DNA from: Planctomycetota bacterium
GTDB taxonomy: Bacteria > Planctomycetota > Planctomycetia > Pirellulales > Pirellulaceae
Reading direction: 5' to 3'
Assembly (NCBI GenBank): GCA_963204915.1
Contig: CAUJHS010000074.1
Location: 62,001-126,000 of the forward strand
Length of the DNA: 64,000 bases
The position numbers and the translations under genes were made by a program. Positions 1-7,532 of the stretch are shown here, piece by piece. The stretch's first letter is position 1; each line of letters begins with the position of its first letter. The notes under the pieces are model-generated. The model saw nothing but the letters and a program-made list of their open reading frames with translations, had not been told where the DNA came from and did not search any database.

Positions 1-1
1 A

Positions 2-295
2 GCGTTCTTTCCCGGCGACTTGCCCCTTGAGCAAGTGGCGGTGCGATTGGCCAAGTACGAACCGGTGAAAGCCAAGCTCAGCCGCGCGGAGTTGATCGAA
101 ACCGTGCGACGGATCATGGAGGTTGAGGGAGAAGAAGGGGAGTTGGACGAATTGATCGATGTAGTGCAAGCCAACGTACCCCACCCGAGCGTATCGGATT
201 TGATCTATTGGCCCCCTGGCGGCGAGGATTTGACGCCGGAACAAGTGGTTGACCTGGCGCTAGCGCACCAACCCGAACCGCCGCCAAAAGAATGA
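2..295 (+). CDS. C-terminal part of a protein with a colicin/pyocin immunity-like (Im7/Im9) domain
   Basis: The reading frame is open from the first bases of the window and ends at 295, so only the C-terminal part is seen. The tail resembles the small nuclease-colicin immunity proteins (Im7/Im9 family): a start like LSRAELIETV, an acidic EEGELDEL helix, then HPSVSDLIYWP and a closing helix after LTPEQVV. In E9 immunity protein the matching core reads HPSGSDLIYYP, the part that contacts the nuclease. A short start at 20 (TTG) is possible, but coding runs through it without a break, so I read it as a C-terminal domain of a longer protein. No toxin gene is visible; anything upstream is outside the window. 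The fold assignment is fairly sure. Real immunity function is not: such domains also occur in planctomycetes without a partner nuclease. Confidence 0.7.
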   Translation, partial: AFFPGDLPLEQVAVRLAKYEPVKAKLSRAELIETVRRIMEVEGEEGELDELIDVVQANVPHPSVSDLIYWPPGGEDLTPEQVVDLALAHQPEPPPKE

Positions 296-541
296 CGTTC
301 CCCACCAATTGACGCATTCGTAGCGGGTGCTTTTGCAAGCTGTGCCAAGGGGACGCCCGAAGCTATCCGACCGTTAGCTTGGTCGATGCAACAATCGCAC
401 GCTCGCGCGCGTCGGTTCATCCAATGGCGCCGACGACCGACCTTTCGACAAATTGGCGCCGACAGCGCGACGTGGGTACATTGTTGATCGTGGTTTTTTG
501 AAGCGACCAACAAATAACTCCTTCGGCCCGCTGTTGAAAAG

Positions 542-2470
542 ATGACTCCTGTAAGCCGTATTCGTAGGTTGGTTTGGCTTCTCGTCGGGCTTGTCGTGGC
601 GGCGGTTGTCGCTCCGCTCGTGATCTTGTTGGGAGCTTACTTCCAACAACGTACCGCCGTGGAAGCTATTCGCGAGCGCGGCGGTTTTATCATTTTCCGT
701 TCTGCCGCGAACGACGAGCTTCTGCCGGATGTGGTCAGCGTCGATTTGAGTCTCGCCACGGTTGACGCCGAATTGGTCCAAACGCTTCGTCAGTTTAAAT
801 CGATCGAACGGGTGACGCTCGACGGCGCCAAGCTAAGACCTGACGATTTTGCGCCGCTTAACAAGCTGGCAACGCTACAAAATCTGTCGCTCGCGCGAAC
901 GAACATTACCGACGCTGGTGTTTCGCAGCTGCCACTGGAGCTTACGAACCTGTCACTGAACGGGACGGCAATCACAGATCAGAGCATGTCGCATATCGCG
1001 GCGATGCAACGCTTAACCCATTTGGATATCGCGAATACGCAAATCTCTCCTAAGGGGCTGCTGCTGTTGGAGCCATTGCGGTCTCTCAAGACGCTACGGA
1101 TCGACGATTCTTGTATTACCGCCGAAAGCGTCAACGTCTTACGGACCATGCAACCGGAAAACATCGAAGTCGAGACGGCCAACGACGGAGGACGTAAGGC
1201 GTTTGAACTCCTGTCCGGTTGGGACGGGTCCAGCATCTTCGGCCGCTCTCGTGACGGTCACCTGATGTGGGAGGTTGGTTCCCCGTGGGCTAATAGCCTG
1301 GCGGGGGTAGTCGAAGCCGTCGTGGACGAAGTCGGTCTCAATGCTTCGCAGACTTCTCAACTGGCCGAGATTCTGGGCAGCCGCGCGACAATCGATGGCT
1401 GGGGGCCCATGGTTCGTCATCCCCTCGCTTCGCCATCCCCCTTCGCAATTTACAGACGGCAGGACCAAAGCAAGGTAATTTCCTCCACTGACGAGTTCGT
1501 TCGCGAACTTCAGAAGAAAAGTCTGGAAGTTGACCCTACCGCCGTGCGTCAATTCGCGCGTGAGAAGTTCACCGCGCGCGATCTGCCCAAACTGCTGGAT
1601 GTGATGCGGGCGACGGAGAACTCACAACAATCCTGCGTTTACCACTACGGGCCGATCTTGCTCGTTCTCTATGGAATTGACCAGCCAGAAGTCCAGGCCG
1701 AACTAGATCGTTTGTTAGTGCACGAAGACGGCCTCATCCGACTCAACACCATTTCCGCCTTTGCCAATGGAGGGGCAAGCCATTTCTATTCCCGCGAGGA
1801 ATGGACGGCAAACGAAGCCGCCGATGTGTTTGCGTTCCCAAGATTGCTGCGCATGTGTCAGGAACCCAATGAATCCGTTGGCGTTCGCGATGACGTGAGG
1901 AAGGTTTTGACGGAAATCGCGATGCGTCGGCCAGAATACGCAGCGGAGGTTTTGTCCGTGCTTGTCGACCTGCTTGACAAGGATGGTTACTGGCATGCCT
2001 CGGACCAGGATGTTGCGAAGTCGCGGCAGATCGCGCGCGTCGATATTCTGCGCCTCGCGGAACTGGCCCCCGACGTAGCCATTGCGGCGGTCCCGAAGAT
2101 TCGCGAAATGCTGGGAGAACTCGACAAGCAAGTCGCTGCTGCGACGGCCCCTGCCGTTTCGAACGCGGATCCTAACCGCCAAGGAGTTCGGTTGCTTCGG
2201 ACGTCGGTGCTCGAAGCTCTCTCGGCCACGGCCCGACATGACCCCAAGCTCGCGCACGAAATCGCGATGGAGTACTTGCGTCGTCTGGAACAAGGACAAC
2301 CGGCCGGACCATTCGACATCCTCCTTTCTGCGGAAACACCAGAAGCGACGCGCAAAGTGATCTTGGCGTTGCTTGAAACCGAGGACGCCCCCGAACAACT
2401 TGCATCCCTCGCCAAGGCGATTCGCGATTGGCGCGTTGCGAAGACGGCGACAAATTCAGGGAATGATTAG
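542..2470 (+). CDS. Membrane-anchored leucine-rich-repeat protein with HEAT-like second half
   Basis: This is a 642-residue protein with an N-terminal membrane anchor at about residues 10-32, followed by a short basic-to-polar linker. Residues 75-220 carry leucine-rich repeats of the type seen often in planctomycetes (units such as LATLQNLSLARTNITDAG and LTHLDIANTQIS). The second half, about 290-640, is alpha-helical and has stretches that read like HEAT or armadillo units (for example LLVHEDGLIRLNTISAFANGG). No catalytic motif is visible. The likely topology is an anchor in the cytoplasmic membrane with the repeats outside, which would suit protein-protein contacts. It stands alone between a partial immunity-domain gene and a convergent small gene. 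No specific function can be assigned. Confidence 0.85.
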   Translation: MTPVSRIRRLVWLLVGLVVAAVVAPLVILLGAYFQQRTAVEAIRERGGFIIFRSAANDELLPDVVSVDLSLATVDAELVQTLRQFKSIERVTLDGAKLRPDDFAPLNKLATLQNLSLARTNITDAGVSQLPLELTNLSLNGTAITDQSMSHIAAMQRLTHLDIANTQISPKGLLLLEPLRSLKTLRIDDSCITAESVNVLRTMQPENIEVETANDGGRKAFELLSGWDGSSIFGRSRDGHLMWEVGSPWANSLAGVVEAVVDEVGLNASQTSQLAEILGSRATIDGWGPMVRHPLASPSPFAIYRRQDQSKVISSTDEFVRELQKKSLEVDPTAVRQFAREKFTARDLPKLLDVMRATENSQQSCVYHYGPILLVLYGIDQPEVQAELDRLLVHEDGLIRLNTISAFANGGASHFYSREEWTANEAADVFAFPRLLRMCQEPNESVGVRDDVRKVLTEIAMRRPEYAAEVLSVLVDLLDKDGYWHASDQDVAKSRQIARVDILRLAELAPDVAIAAVPKIREMLGELDKQVAAATAPAVSNADPNRQGVRLLRTSVLEALSATARHDPKLAHEIAMEYLRRLEQGQPAGPFDILLSAETPEATRKVILALLETEDAPEQLASLAKAIRDWRVAKTATNSGND

Positions 2471-2569
2471 GCCCCGACGGTGCGTTCGTCGTGGATCCGC
2501 GGTGCGTTGTGGGAAACGCCGCAATCGACGCCCAATGGTATCCGCTCGCTCTGCCTCACTCGGGTTCGA

Positions 2570-2983
2570 TCAGGCGGCGCCAAACATTTTTTCTAGTTCG
2601 GCCGGGGTAGTTCCCAACAAGGCGGCGGCGTACTCGTTGTCTGAGTAATACGCCTCGCGTTCCTGCGCCATGTCGATGCCGAGCGTCGCCAGCATCCGCT
2701 CCGCTTTTTCTTGCGGGTACCGGCGCTGGGCTTGCTTGAGCAGCGACAGAAAATCGTCGTCCTCCAACGCCTCTCCGAAAGAGGTCCACCGCCGAACCAT
2801 ATGGTTGGGGTTGTGATCGAGAATCCGTTTACGGCACAACGCGGCGATGTGCGCCAGGCGCATCCGTGCGGCAATGACTCCTGCCAGCAAGAGAAGTTTG
2901 TCTCGCACGAGGGGGCGCCGGCGTTGTTCACTAGCGCGGGCTAAGTGGAGGTAAAGTCCTAACAGATCGACGGGCCGAGACAT
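2570..2983 (-). CDS. Conserved-looking hypothetical protein, 137 residues
   Basis: The frame is open for 230 codons, but the N-terminal 93 residues of the longest version look non-coding: low hydrophobic periodicity and many Arg, Cys and Ser residues. I prefer the ATG at 2983, preceded by purine-rich AGGGCGAAG. The resulting protein is soluble and helical, rich in Leu, Ala and Arg, with an acidic, Tyr-containing C-terminus (YYSDNEYAAALLGTTPAELEKMF). There is no transmembrane segment, signal peptide or known motif. It is convergent with the LRR gene and divergent from the atypical kinase gene. I do not recognise the family. Confidence 0.65.
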   Translation of the reverse strand: MSRPVDLLGLYLHLARASEQRRRPLVRDKLLLLAGVIAARMRLAHIAALCRKRILDHNPNHMVRRWTSFGEALEDDDFLSLLKQAQRRYPQEKAERMLATLGIDMAQEREAYYSDNEYAAALLGTTPAELEKMFGAA

Positions 2984-3328
2984 GCCTTCATCTTCGCCCT
3001 TGCGAATCGGATTGCAAGATGGCCAAAGCGGCAACCGGGCAGATGGCAAAAGATGGGCAATCCCGTGTGAAAACGTAAACCGCGGGAAACCACTGCGATT
3101 GAATGAGCCAACGGCGCAATCGGAAAAATCGGCAATACCAACCGGCGATTCACGAGAATAGCTTGGCTTGAAACGCAGTCGCCGTGCGATTCGTGACAGC
3201 AAAGAAAAACGTACGTTGGTACATCGCCTGCATTCGGACTGGACGGCGTTACCGCACGGCAACTAAAATTAAACGATCACGTCAAAGGATTGCCCGCCTG
3301 ATACAAGCAGCCGAGGAAGGCCCACCCC
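2984..3328. other. 345-bp gap between divergent genes
   Basis: This gap separates the 137-residue orphan from the atypical kinase gene and should hold promoters for both. The only clear signal is a purine-rich GAGGAAGG about ten bases before the kinase ATG at 3329. I see no convincing inverted repeat, RNA gene or short coding frame. Confidence 0.4.
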
Positions 3329-4468
3329 ATGCTCACGACCACCCGTCACGACGTTACGCACACCCAGGCGCCGGGGCGTCCGCAGATCGAACCGCCGAAT
3401 GAACTGGTCGATCACTATCAGGAGATTTTGGATAAGAAGCAACTTAGTTGGACTTCGCACCAGCGGCTCCTCAAATTGCTGGGCGCGGGAGGCCAAGGAG
3501 TTGTGTATTTGACCGAGCGGCGCGGCGCCGACGGATTTACTCTACCCGTGGCGTTGAAGATTTTTTCGCCCGAGCGTTATCCTGCGGTGAAGGATTACGA
3601 GGCCGATATGGGACGCGTAGCCCGCGTCTCATCGCTCGTCGCCCAAATTCAGCACGATAATTTGCTCGATGTCCAGGACTTCGTCGATCGTAACCGCATT
3701 CGCATGATGCTCATGGAATGGGTCGACGGCTACGACTTAGCGCATTTGCTCGTTCCCGAACGCCTAGAGCGTGTGCGGACGCAGGCTAGCCCCAAAAGGT
3801 GGGAATACATCAACAGTGTAATCGTTACGCCGGGACCGGTTCACCCGCGCTTAAAACCCGGCGTGGCCGTTGCCATTGTGCGCGATTGCCTGGGAGCCTT
3901 GGCGGCGTTGCATCGGGAGGGCGTGGTCCACGGCGATGTGAAACCCTCGAATATCATGCTCAAGCGCACGGGAAGCGCTAAGATTGTGGATATTGGGTCG
4001 GCATTTGAAGTGGTAAACCCCCCGGCTCACAGAACATGCACCCCCTATTACGCCGCTCCGGAAGTACTGGAAGGTGAAACTTGCACTCCGCGAAGCGATT
4101 TGGCGAGTTTGGGCTATATGCTAATCGAGTTGCTCGCGGGACAATCGCCCTTTGCCGGGAAGACCACGTACAAAGAACTTCTCGAAGCAAAACGCTATTT
4201 GCCATCGCGGTTGTACGATTTGTTACCCGGCGAAGTGACGTGCAATGAATTGTTGATGACGTTCTGCCGACAATTGATCGCCCCCCAACCGAGCCAGCGG
4301 TTCCCTAGCGCTGAAGCGGCCGACTTGTTCAAAGAAGGGGCCGCGGCGTTTCACCGGCAGTTGGTCATCGGCAATATGGCCAGCGAGTACGGCAACGACC
4401 TACGGATGTGGCTCGAAGAATTGAAAGACTTTGACGCCGAAGGCGACGACGCCACCCCGTTAACCTAG
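3329..4468 (+). CDS. Atypical Hanks-type Ser/Thr kinase (HGD/DIG variant)
   Basis: This is a 379-residue kinase-fold protein without a membrane segment. The glycine-rich loop LGAGGQGVVY lies at residues 51-60, the presumed ATP lysine in VALK at 77, and the catalytic loop at about 201-208. That loop reads HGDVKPSN where classical kinases have HRDxKPxN, and the metal-binding DFG is replaced by DIG at 221-223. The catalytic Asp and the Asn of the loop are kept, so activity is plausible, but the loss of the loop Arg means it does not need activation-loop phosphorylation in the usual way. A long insert separates the N and C lobes at about 140-175. The start is supported by GAGGAAGG before the ATG. 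It stands alone, so substrate and stimulus are unknown. Identity as a kinase-family protein is sure. Confidence 0.9.
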   Translation: MLTTTRHDVTHTQAPGRPQIEPPNELVDHYQEILDKKQLSWTSHQRLLKLLGAGGQGVVYLTERRGADGFTLPVALKIFSPERYPAVKDYEADMGRVARVSSLVAQIQHDNLLDVQDFVDRNRIRMMLMEWVDGYDLAHLLVPERLERVRTQASPKRWEYINSVIVTPGPVHPRLKPGVAVAIVRDCLGALAALHREGVVHGDVKPSNIMLKRTGSAKIVDIGSAFEVVNPPAHRTCTPYYAAPEVLEGETCTPRSDLASLGYMLIELLAGQSPFAGKTTYKELLEAKRYLPSRLYDLLPGEVTCNELLMTFCRQLIAPQPSQRFPSAEAADLFKEGAAAFHRQLVIGNMASEYGNDLRMWLEELKDFDAEGDDATPLT

Positions 4469-4570
4469 CACTCTGAATCAAGGTTGGCGGCGCCGTGTTA
4501 CGGATCTGGCAGCGCTGTAAGGGCAAAGTTTGGGTTTGTCGGTTTGGTCAATCAACCGTCAACTCACTAA

Positions 4571-6826
4571 TCATTTGCGAGGTGTTCCCGTCGTCCCATT
4601 GGGCGGATCTTTAGCTTCTCGCACCGCCTGGAAGAACTCCTCCGCTGCGGGATGCAGCGGCAGTAATGGCCAACGGGCGGCCTGCTCCAAAGGAATCAAC
4701 TGTTCGCGAGACACAAAGTCGCTGTCCCGGTAAATAGCGCGAAGGGCGGCGCGAACCAGCTGGGGGGAAGCATCGGCGCGAACCGTGAGAAACGCCGGAG
4801 TGCGTAGTGTGGCCATTCCACCTTCTGGAACCTTATTGCGCAAATAGCTGGGCACGTTAGAAGGGGTCAGCCTTGTCGCTTTGAGGCTTGGCTCGGTATC
4901 GGCGATTTCCAATGCTTCGGTTATTGGCACCAGCACAATGGTTGGGTTGGCCAACACCCGCTTCAACATTTCGTTGTCAAATCCCGAGATGACAAAGGCG
5001 GCGTCCAAGTCAGGATCGGTAAGCAATTCCGAGAACGGCGCTTGCGAACCATTGATCGTTTCGCCGTCAATTCCATAATGCGCCAGAATGGTGAGCGCCG
5101 TACTGCGCATGCCGGAACCATGTCTTCCCAATGCGACGCGCCGGCCTTCCAGATCCGTTACATGTCGGATTCCGCGGCCATCACGGGCGACGACCAGCAC
5201 CATTTCGTAATAAAGCGGCGTGACGACCGCCAACGATCGAGAGGTGAGCGCCTCGGATTGCACCAGTGCGACTTCCGCGGCCCCTTGTTCGAGCAACGCT
5301 CGGTTGGCGTAAGAACCCGCAGTTTCAAGCACTGTGACAGGCCGCTCCGTGACCGATTCGAGCGGCTCGGCAAGTGCGGTGCTGGCGCGATAGTACATGC
5401 CCCCGGCGCCGCCTGAGGCAATGCGAATTTGCGGTGGGAGGGGTTTCTCACTGGCGAACCAAACCGCCAAGGCCGCAAGCGCAGCCACAGCAAACGCAAG
5501 AGCCAACCACTGACTGCGCACCTGCCACGGACTGGGAGCGTACACGCGGCGCCCCAAAATGGCGGAAACCATCGGAACGTCACGCACCCAATGGGCTGCG
5601 CGTTGGGTAAGGCTTAGCGGCTGGGCCAATACGGGTCGCCCTTCGAGGTATCGACGCATTTCCTCGGCCACTTGCAACGCCGACGCATACCGTTCGGCCG
5701 GACTTTTCCTCAAACACTTGAGACAAACCGACTCTAACTCGCGATCAACAGCGGGATTTAATACACGTGGCGGCAAGGGATCTTTGTGGATGACGTCCAA
5801 AATGATGTCGACCACCGAATCTCCGGAAAACGGCGGACGGCCGGTGAGCATTTCATACAGGATCGCCCCGAGCGAGTACACATCCACGGCGGGGCTAATC
5901 TCCCCCCGGCGTCCCGCTGCTTGTTCGGGCGCCATGTAACCGGGCGTTCCAATGGCGGCGCCCGAGGTCGTGAAATTGGCCTCGTCGGTCATGTCTTTCG
6001 CCAAGCCGAAATCGGTCACTTGCGGCTCGTCGCGTTCATCAACGATGACGTTCGCCGGTTTCAAATCACGGTGCAAAATATCTTGTTCGTGCGCGCAATC
6101 GACCGCCCGGGCGATCAATTCCAAGTACCGCGCCGCCCGTTGCGGAGGCAGCGGCTGCCCATTGATGATTTGCGCCAGCGTATGGCCCTCGACATACTCC
6201 ATCGTGAAGTAGTGGCGGCCGTCGACCTCGTCGGCCTCGAACACATTGACGATGTGCGGATGACCGAGTTTTCCCGCGGCTTGGGCTTCGGCGCGGAAGC
6301 GACGAATGTCGGCCGGCGAAGCCAGCTTGCCCGCAAGGATCATTTTCAGGGCGACAATGCGGTTCAGGCTGATTTGCCTGGCCTTGAATACCACGCCCAT
6401 GCCGCCGCGCCCCAGGGTTTTCAATAGTTCGTAGTCGCCAAAGATGCAAAACTGCCCCGATTCCAGCGCGACGTCAAAATCGGTTCCCGCGTACAGGCGT
6501 TCCGGCGTCGCGGCCCGTGTTTGATCGACGCGCGGCGTGGCGTTTGGATCAAGGGCGAGCGTCTCGCCCACATGGCGTGACGCCTGATCCCCCCGGGTGC
6601 GAGGAATTGGACTGTGTTGCGGGGCCTCTTCCTCGGCCGGACCGGCCATGGCGTCGACCAAGTCGGCCGTGTCCAGCAACTCTTTCAACTCGGAGGCGAA
6701 AGCGGGGTACGACGCGAGAAAATCTTGAATGTCGATCGGTTCGCCCGCGTCGCGACGTTGCAAGAATTCCGCCCAGAGCTGATCGAGCCGTGCTTCGCGC
6801 TGCGGATCATCGGCCGGCGTAGACAT
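4571..6826 (-). CDS. Ser/Thr protein kinase fused to an extracytoplasmic TAXI-type solute-binding domain
   Basis: This is a 751-residue receptor-like kinase. A planctomycete-type N-terminal segment (1-120) is followed by a complete Hanks kinase domain at about 132-395: glycine loop LGRGGMGVV, Lys161, HRDLKPAN at 252 and DFG at 272. One transmembrane helix lies at about 435-460. The rest, about 468-740, is not a PASTA or sugar-sensor domain. It matches TAXI-type TRAP solute-binding proteins, with the opening RIASGGAGGMYYRAS, the VLETAGS region and the LEGRRVALGRHGSG segment. Those proteins usually bind glutamate-like or other carboxylate ligands as free periplasmic receptors; here the domain would sit outside as the kinase sensor. 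The gene is last in a minus-strand row, 85 bp after the ECF sigma factor. Pairing of ECF factors with kinases is common in planctomycetes and suggests phosphorylation-controlled sigma activity. The ligand is unknown. Confidence 0.93.
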   Translation of the reverse strand: MSTPADDPQREARLDQLWAEFLQRRDAGEPIDIQDFLASYPAFASELKELLDTADLVDAMAGPAEEEAPQHSPIPRTRGDQASRHVGETLALDPNATPRVDQTRAATPERLYAGTDFDVALESGQFCIFGDYELLKTLGRGGMGVVFKARQISLNRIVALKMILAGKLASPADIRRFRAEAQAAGKLGHPHIVNVFEADEVDGRHYFTMEYVEGHTLAQIINGQPLPPQRAARYLELIARAVDCAHEQDILHRDLKPANVIVDERDEPQVTDFGLAKDMTDEANFTTSGAAIGTPGYMAPEQAAGRRGEISPAVDVYSLGAILYEMLTGRPPFSGDSVVDIILDVIHKDPLPPRVLNPAVDRELESVCLKCLRKSPAERYASALQVAEEMRRYLEGRPVLAQPLSLTQRAAHWVRDVPMVSAILGRRVYAPSPWQVRSQWLALAFAVAALAALAVWFASEKPLPPQIRIASGGAGGMYYRASTALAEPLESVTERPVTVLETAGSYANRALLEQGAAEVALVQSEALTSRSLAVVTPLYYEMVLVVARDGRGIRHVTDLEGRRVALGRHGSGMRSTALTILAHYGIDGETINGSQAPFSELLTDPDLDAAFVISGFDNEMLKRVLANPTIVLVPITEALEIADTEPSLKATRLTPSNVPSYLRNKVPEGGMATLRTPAFLTVRADASPQLVRAALRAIYRDSDFVSREQLIPLEQAARWPLLPLHPAAEEFFQAVREAKDPPNGTTGTPRK

Positions 6827-6911
6827 AAGCGAATGCGAACAGGACGCGGAAATGAAGGACCCGAAAAAACGGGGGGATGGTTGGCTTATCGGCCGAAGCG
6901 CGCGGGGCGGT

Positions 6912-7532
6912 TCAGAGCGCGTCTTGATTTTCGTCGCCCCGGAAGGCGTTTCGCAAGCCCCGCAGTCCGCGTTTCAGCAATCCCGCTACAGCGGTCTCGC
7001 TACGGTCGAAATGTGCGGCGAGCTGCGCTAAGCTCCACCCTTCCAAATGGCGCAAACGTATCGCCTCGCGTTGTTCGGCCGGTAGGGTTTCCAGTGCTTG
7101 CGCCAACCGAACGGCGGCTTCTCCTAACATGGCGCGGCGGCTGGGCGACGTGTTCGGCGCCGCAGGTTGCGGGACGATGGCGCCTGGCTCGTCATGGTCA
7201 AACTCGAAGGACTGTTCCCGATCGACGGTCCTTTTCTGGGTGAAAACGTGGCGTTCCAACGTGTTTGCGGCGTTGTGCTCTAAGATTTGACGCAACCAAC
7301 CGAGGAATTCCGCCTCGCCCTGGCCAAAGAACCGTTCAAAGTCACGATGCGCTTCCAGATACGTTTGTTGGACCACATCCGACGCATCGACGCGGCCTCG
7401 CGCTCGACCTTCCAAACGCCGCTGGGCGAGCAATCGCAAATAAGCGCGGTAATGGTCTAAAAGGCGCCCCAACGCGGCGCCGTCGCCTTGCCGCGCTCGT
7501 ATTAGCAATTCTTGAATTTGAGCGGAGTTCAT
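6912..7532 (-). CDS. ECF-type RNA polymerase sigma factor
   Basis: This is a 206-residue sigma-70 family protein of the extracytoplasmic-function class. Region 2 (about 10-85) contains DASDVVQQTYLEAHRDFERF, the helix that opens and reads the -10 element. Region 4 (about 140-195) contains LPAEQREAIRLRHLEGWSLAQLAAHF, a helix-turn-helix for the -35 element. The Ala/Pro-rich linker of about 30 residues between them is typical of planctomycete ECF factors that go with Ser/Thr kinases. Its ATG overlaps the stop of the upstream transporter gene by four bases (ATGA), so the two are translationally coupled. No anti-sigma gene is seen. Control by one of the two neighbouring kinases, or by the STAS proteins, is the natural hypothesis. 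Confidence 0.94.
   Translation of the reverse strand: MNSAQIQELLIRARQGDGAALGRLLDHYRAYLRLLAQRRLEGRARGRVDASDVVQQTYLEAHRDFERFFGQGEAEFLGWLRQILEHNAANTLERHVFTQKRTVDREQSFEFDHDEPGAIVPQPAAPNTSPSRRAMLGEAAVRLAQALETLPAEQREAIRLRHLEGWSLAQLAAHFDRSETAVAGLLKRGLRGLRNAFRGDENQDAL

Noticed and set aside
1715..2398. 227-codon minus-strand frame
   Set aside because: It is a shadow of the LRR/HEAT-like gene. The composition is Arg/Gln-rich and lacks hydrophobic periodicity.
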